DNA of 64,000 nt from the NCBI GenBank assembly GCA_963726575.1, contig CAVSCR010000007.1, forward strand, positions 186,001 through 250,000. Reading direction: 5' to 3'. Numbering within the stretch: position 1 is the stretch's first letter; every line of letters starts with the position of its first letter. Below, piece after piece: positions 61,230-64,000 of this stretch. Source of the stretch: CAVSCR01 sp963726575 (lineage in GTDB: Bacteria > Actinomycetota > Actinomycetes > JAHEKZ01). The notes under the pieces are model-generated. The model saw only the letters and a program-made list of their open reading frames with translations, was not told the origin of the DNA and searched no databases. The position numbers were made by a program, and so were the translations under genes.

Positions 61230-61669
61230 CCAGCCTTCTCCAGCGCCCTCCACTCCGCCACGTTGCTGACGTCGGTGGCGGCCTCGACCCGGTTCACGAG
61301 TGTGGTGGCGAACAGATAGTCCGCGAGGATTCGTTGGGCAAGCGTTCCGGAGCCGTGACCGTGTTTGCCCGGTAGCAGGGCCGCCCCGATGCGCATCGCA
61401 CGACTTGCGCTCCTCGGTCCGTACTCGATGGCGTCGTAGGACACCAGCCCGACCAGATCCCCGTCAGCGATCACGGCGAGCATGCCGCTGTCGTCACTCA
61501 GACACCCGCACTCGTTGAACCAACGGTCGAGCGAGTTGCTTGCCGCATAGCCGAAGAACTCGACGGAGTCCCCCCACGACGCGAACGTCCCCGCGAGCGT
61601 CGGAAGGTCTTCCGGAATCACCGCACGAAGCGTCACTGACTCGGTCACGACCGACAGGGAACCATGCAT
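61226..61669 (-). pseudogene. GNAT acetyltransferase lacking its C-terminus
   Basis: A 147-residue RimJ/RimL-like GNAT: VTLRAVIPEDLPTLAGTFAS, MLAVIADGDLVGLVSYDAIE, RIGAALLPGKHGHGSGTLAQ (acetyl-CoA loop), then NRVEAATDVSNVAEWRALEK and AG-stop. In the family this helix continues AGF plus about 25-35 residues of the last strands, so the protein is cut short at the same place where the convergent kinase stub ends. It may be inactive. ATG 61669 or GTG 61648. Confidence 0.65.
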
Positions 61670-61718
61670 CGAACTCGCCGCGCGAGGTATTGCTTCGGGT
61701 CAGGGTGGTTCGCCGTTC

Positions 61719-62532
61719 TCACATGCGCAACATGGCCTGGAAGGTCAGTGCGGCCGAGCCGTTGGTAAGCGTCAACCGGTCGCCGTCGATGGCATAGGTC
61801 ACGTCGCCGTGCAACACACTCTGAAGGGTGCGGTCCAGCGCATCGCCACTGGTCGGGCAGGGGTGCGCCGCGCCGGAGACGGTCAGCTCGCCGATCGTGA
61901 GCGTTTGACCCGTCACGTCGTAGGTGGCCGTGTAGCTGTTGCAGCCCTGGACATCGAGAGTTCCACGGTTGAACTGCACCATCGCGGTGGTTCCGTCCGG
62001 GACGCTCGACGCGGTCTGCCCCTGGATGATCCCGTCCAGGCGCCACTGAGTGCCGTCCAACGGACAGGTCCGGAACGGCAGCTGACTCGTTGACGAGATC
62101 GACGTGGACGTCATTGGACGTGAGCGTGATCGCGTCGGCTGTGGCGACGAGGCCAGGTGTGGACCCGAGGAGGTCTGCCCACCAACGTTCCTGCTTCATG
62201 AGTGCGGGCGAGCACGCCATCTCGGTCTGGCTCATCGGGCCATTGAGGACCAAGGTTCCGTCAGAGAACCCGCCGGGGGCCGACATCGTGTTGCATCCGG
62301 CAGACGCCGAGATCCCGTTGGCCGTGAACGACAGACGCAACTGTGAGCCCGGCGCCAAGCGAGGTCCGCCCGAGACGGAGCCGGCGCCGCTGGTGACGAA
62401 GGTCTGCCCTCCCAGATCAGGTGGGGTCGTACTCGGTGACCCGCCGCTCCCCGCCGAACTCGCGCCGCAACCGGTCAGGAGCAGGGCACCAGCCATCAAC
62501 CAACCGACGTGTCGCCATCCCCGATCACTCAT
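61719..62532 (-). CDS. META-domain lipoprotein (HslJ-like), with apparent +1 frameshift
   Basis: ATG 62532 opens a lipoprotein signal (WLMAGALLLTGCGASSAGSG, lipobox L-T-G-C). A first META domain follows (LRLSFTANGISASAGCNTMS, QTEMACSPALMKQERWWADL, DAITLTSNDVHVDLVNE). At about 62081-62095 the frame changes; the second META domain is in the +1 frame (CPLDGTQWRLDGIIQGQTAS, FNRGTLDVQGCNSYTATYDV, LTLTNGSAALTFQAMLRM). One extra base explains it. Tandem-META lipoproteins are known in actinobacteria; function in the envelope unknown. Confidence 0.8.
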
Positions 62533-62616
62533 GACGGTGCGACGAAGACCGTCCACCGGTGGTTCCCGAGACCGGCAAGTTGCTGACCGATCGGACCAAG
62601 CTCGACTTCAACTACG

Positions 62617-63765
62617 TCAGGTGGCGAGGCGTTCGCGAATCACTTGATGAGGTAGCGCTGGCGTCCAGTTGCCGTCGCGGCCGGTCATGTCGGCGTTGAC
62701 CACCAGGGCATTGACGACGGCTTCCTCGACGGCCTGCACCGCGGCCGCGTAGAACGGATCCATGTGTCCCCAGGGAACGAACTCCAAGGATGCCAACGGG
62801 GTGTCGGTCACGTCTGGGAAATGACTGTCGAGCATCCCCGCGCCAGCCGTGGAGAACGCCAGGAAGATGTCACCGGAGAAGTGCCCGCCGGTCGTACCCG
62901 TGCGCGCCAGCCCCAGCGGGACGCGTCGCGCCAGCGCCGTGCACTGGCCCGGCAGCAACGGCGCGTCAGTCGCGATGACGACGATGACCGAGCCGGCACC
63001 GGCCGGAGCGGCACGCTCCACGTCTCGACGCCACCAACCTTCGTCGGACAGAGGATTCGCAACGTCGACGTCGCCCATCTGGGCGCCGGCGATCTGCAGC
63101 TCCTCGCGGTCGCCGAAGTTCGCCTGCAGGAACGCTCCGACGTGGTAGGTGGATCCGCCGTGCCTAACGGCGCGGGAAGCAGTGCCACTCCCTCCCTTGA
63201 AGCCGTAGCAGTTCATGCCGGTGCCACCGCCCACTGAACCTTCGGCGACAGCACCCGACCTGGCTGCATCGATGGCTGCGCCGGAGTGCTCGGCGCGCAC
63301 GTGCTCGCCGTTGATGTCGTTGAGGTACCCGTCCCAGGTCTCCGCGACCACTGGGAGCAACCACTGCATCGCCAGGTCGGGTCGGTTCGCCACGACCCAG
63401 TCGACGACACCTCGATGAACCGATCCGACGGCGTGCGTGTTCGTGATCATGACCGGCGAGCTCAGGCCGCCGGTCTCGGACAGCCACGTGGTACCGGTCA
63501 TCTCGCCATTGCCGTTGAGCGAGTACCACCCGGCCGGGCACGCCCGACCGATTCCGTCTCGACCCCGCGGAAGGACCGCCGTCACGCCGGTGCGCACCGG
63601 ACCGTGACCCACGACGAGGTCACCATCGCCCTCGATCAGCGTGACGTAGCCGACCTCGACGCATGGGACGTCGGTGATCGCGTTGTACGGACCGGGCTCC
63701 CCGGCGAAGGGGACGCCGAGGGCTCGGGCCCGAGGCTGTCCCGACGGTGAGTGATCGTTGCTCAT
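62617..63765 (-). CDS. P1-family peptidase (DmpA/BapA-like aminopeptidase)
   Basis: A 382-residue member of the L-aminopeptidase D-Ala-esterase/amidase family, which self-cleaves to expose an N-terminal Ser nucleophile. Family blocks: GPYNAITDVPCVEVGYVTLI, TAVLPRGRDGIGRACPAGWY, GGLSSPVMITNTHAVGSVHR, SVGGGTGMNCYGFKGGSGTA, VIVVIATDAPLLPGQCTALA, and MDPFYAAAVQAVEEAVVNAL near the C-terminus. No signal peptide. ATG 63765. Cleaves N-terminal D- or beta-amino acids in characterised relatives. Confidence 0.9.
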   Translation of the reverse strand: MSNDHSPSGQPRARALGVPFAGEPGPYNAITDVPCVEVGYVTLIEGDGDLVVGHGPVRTGVTAVLPRGRDGIGRACPAGWYSLNGNGEMTGTTWLSETGGLSSPVMITNTHAVGSVHRGVVDWVVANRPDLAMQWLLPVVAETWDGYLNDINGEHVRAEHSGAAIDAARSGAVAEGSVGGGTGMNCYGFKGGSGTASRAVRHGGSTYHVGAFLQANFGDREELQIAGAQMGDVDVANPLSDEGWWRRDVERAAPAGAGSVIVVIATDAPLLPGQCTALARRVPLGLARTGTTGGHFSGDIFLAFSTAGAGMLDSHFPDVTDTPLASLEFVPWGHMDPFYAAAVQAVEEAVVNALVVNADMTGRDGNWTPALPHQVIRERLAT

Positions 63766-63798
63766 GGGGTCTCCCAGTCCGCGGTGGCACTGATCCTT

Positions 63799-64000
63799 TC
63801 AGCGCCGGCTGACGGCCTGCCACCAGGTCGGGAGGTCGGCCACGGAGTCCAGGACGACGTCGGGCGTGACGCCGCGCCCCAGGTCGGCCTCGGTGAACTT
63901 GCCCGTGCGCACCAGCACACCGCACAGCCCTGCCACCTGAGCCGCCTCGACGTCGCTGCGAATGTCGTCGCCGACCATGGCGACCTCGCTCAACGGTCGA
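63799..64000 (-). CDS. HAD-superfamily hydrolase, 3' end only
   Basis: The last about 65 residues of a HAD (subfamily IIA-like) phosphatase; the start lies beyond the right edge. Visible are motif IV LSEVAMVGDDIRSDVEAAQV and the following GLCGVLVRTGKFTEADLGRG, ending WWQAVSRR. The G-D-D-x-x-x-D supplies Mg-binding acids. Same strand as the DmpA-like gene, 33 bases upstream of it. Confidence 0.85.
   Translation of the reverse strand, partial: RPLSEVAMVGDDIRSDVEAAQVAGLCGVLVRTGKFTEADLGRGVTPDVVLDSVADLPTWWQAVSRR

Noticed and set aside
1..64000. Prophage, integron, IS or CRISPR
   Set aside because: No transposase, integrase, capsid or Cas-like protein and no spaced direct repeats were seen; the only dispersed repeat found is the 40-bp palindrome.

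Overview
The window is chromosomal DNA from a high-GC, probably motile actinomycete. The evidence is strong G/C preference at third codon positions, many GTG starts, dense ATGA/GTGA stop-start overlaps, and actinobacterial markers: Lsr2, ClpC, a DUF2342-type zincin, DUF3180 beside folK, a RipA-like NlpC/P60 endopeptidase and a DUF2520 protein beside panC. A che operon suggests flagellar motility or another chemosensory output. I cannot name the genus. I saw no rRNA, tRNA, CRISPR array, IS element or prophage.

Layout. 1-2.7 kb: radA (5' end missing), a GNAT gene and disA, facing a deletion-scarred kinase remnant and an ArsR-SRPBCC fusion. 3.7-8.0 kb: an amidase divergent from a C45 Ntn-hydrolase/ATP-grasp pair. 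8.0-12.3 kb: an acyl-CoA dehydrogenase/acyl-CoA synthetase/SDR-remnant operon divergent from a TetR regulator, with a palindromic operator between. 12.5-16.2 kb: an ECF sigma/anti-sigma/ABC transporter operon. 16.3-19.6 kb: cheB-cheR-cheW with no cheA. 19.7-26.9 kb: mutY, clpC, lsr2, an ArgA-like acetyltransferase and lysS (frameshifted here). 27.0-30.3 kb: a DUF779/aldehyde dehydrogenase/GAF-regulator module lying between lysS and coaX. 30.4-33.0 kb: coaX-panC-DUF2520 (pantothenate and CoA). 33.1-38.5 kb: a MidA-like methyltransferase, membrane/PH-domain proteins and an amino-acid permease. 38.6-39.8 kb: a solitary nuoD. 40.4-49.6 kb: a ten-gene minus-strand run dacB-zincin-tilS-hpt-ftsH-folE-folP-folB-folK-DUF3180, covering cell wall, tRNA-Ile lysidine, purine salvage, membrane proteolysis and folate. 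49.7-57.8 kb: ppa, NlpC/P60 endopeptidase, ROK kinase, sulfatase, Rieske oxygenase, SGNH hydrolase, APH-like kinase and hemerythrin. 57.9-60.9 kb: a DUF4062-STAND NTPase translationally coupled to a small upstream gene. 61.1-64 kb: two mutually truncated convergent genes, a META-domain lipoprotein, a DmpA-family peptidase and the end of a HAD hydrolase.

Two genome-wide impressions. First, four genes (SDR remnant, lysS, NlpC/P60, META lipoprotein) each carry what looks like one extra base, so either the sequence has systematic insertion errors or the lineage is decaying. Second, three loci (2.7-2.9, 8.1-8.2, 61.2 kb) look like deletion scars. The clearest unexplained element is an identical 40-bp imperfect palindrome, present twice and each time just downstream of a minus-strand stop codon.
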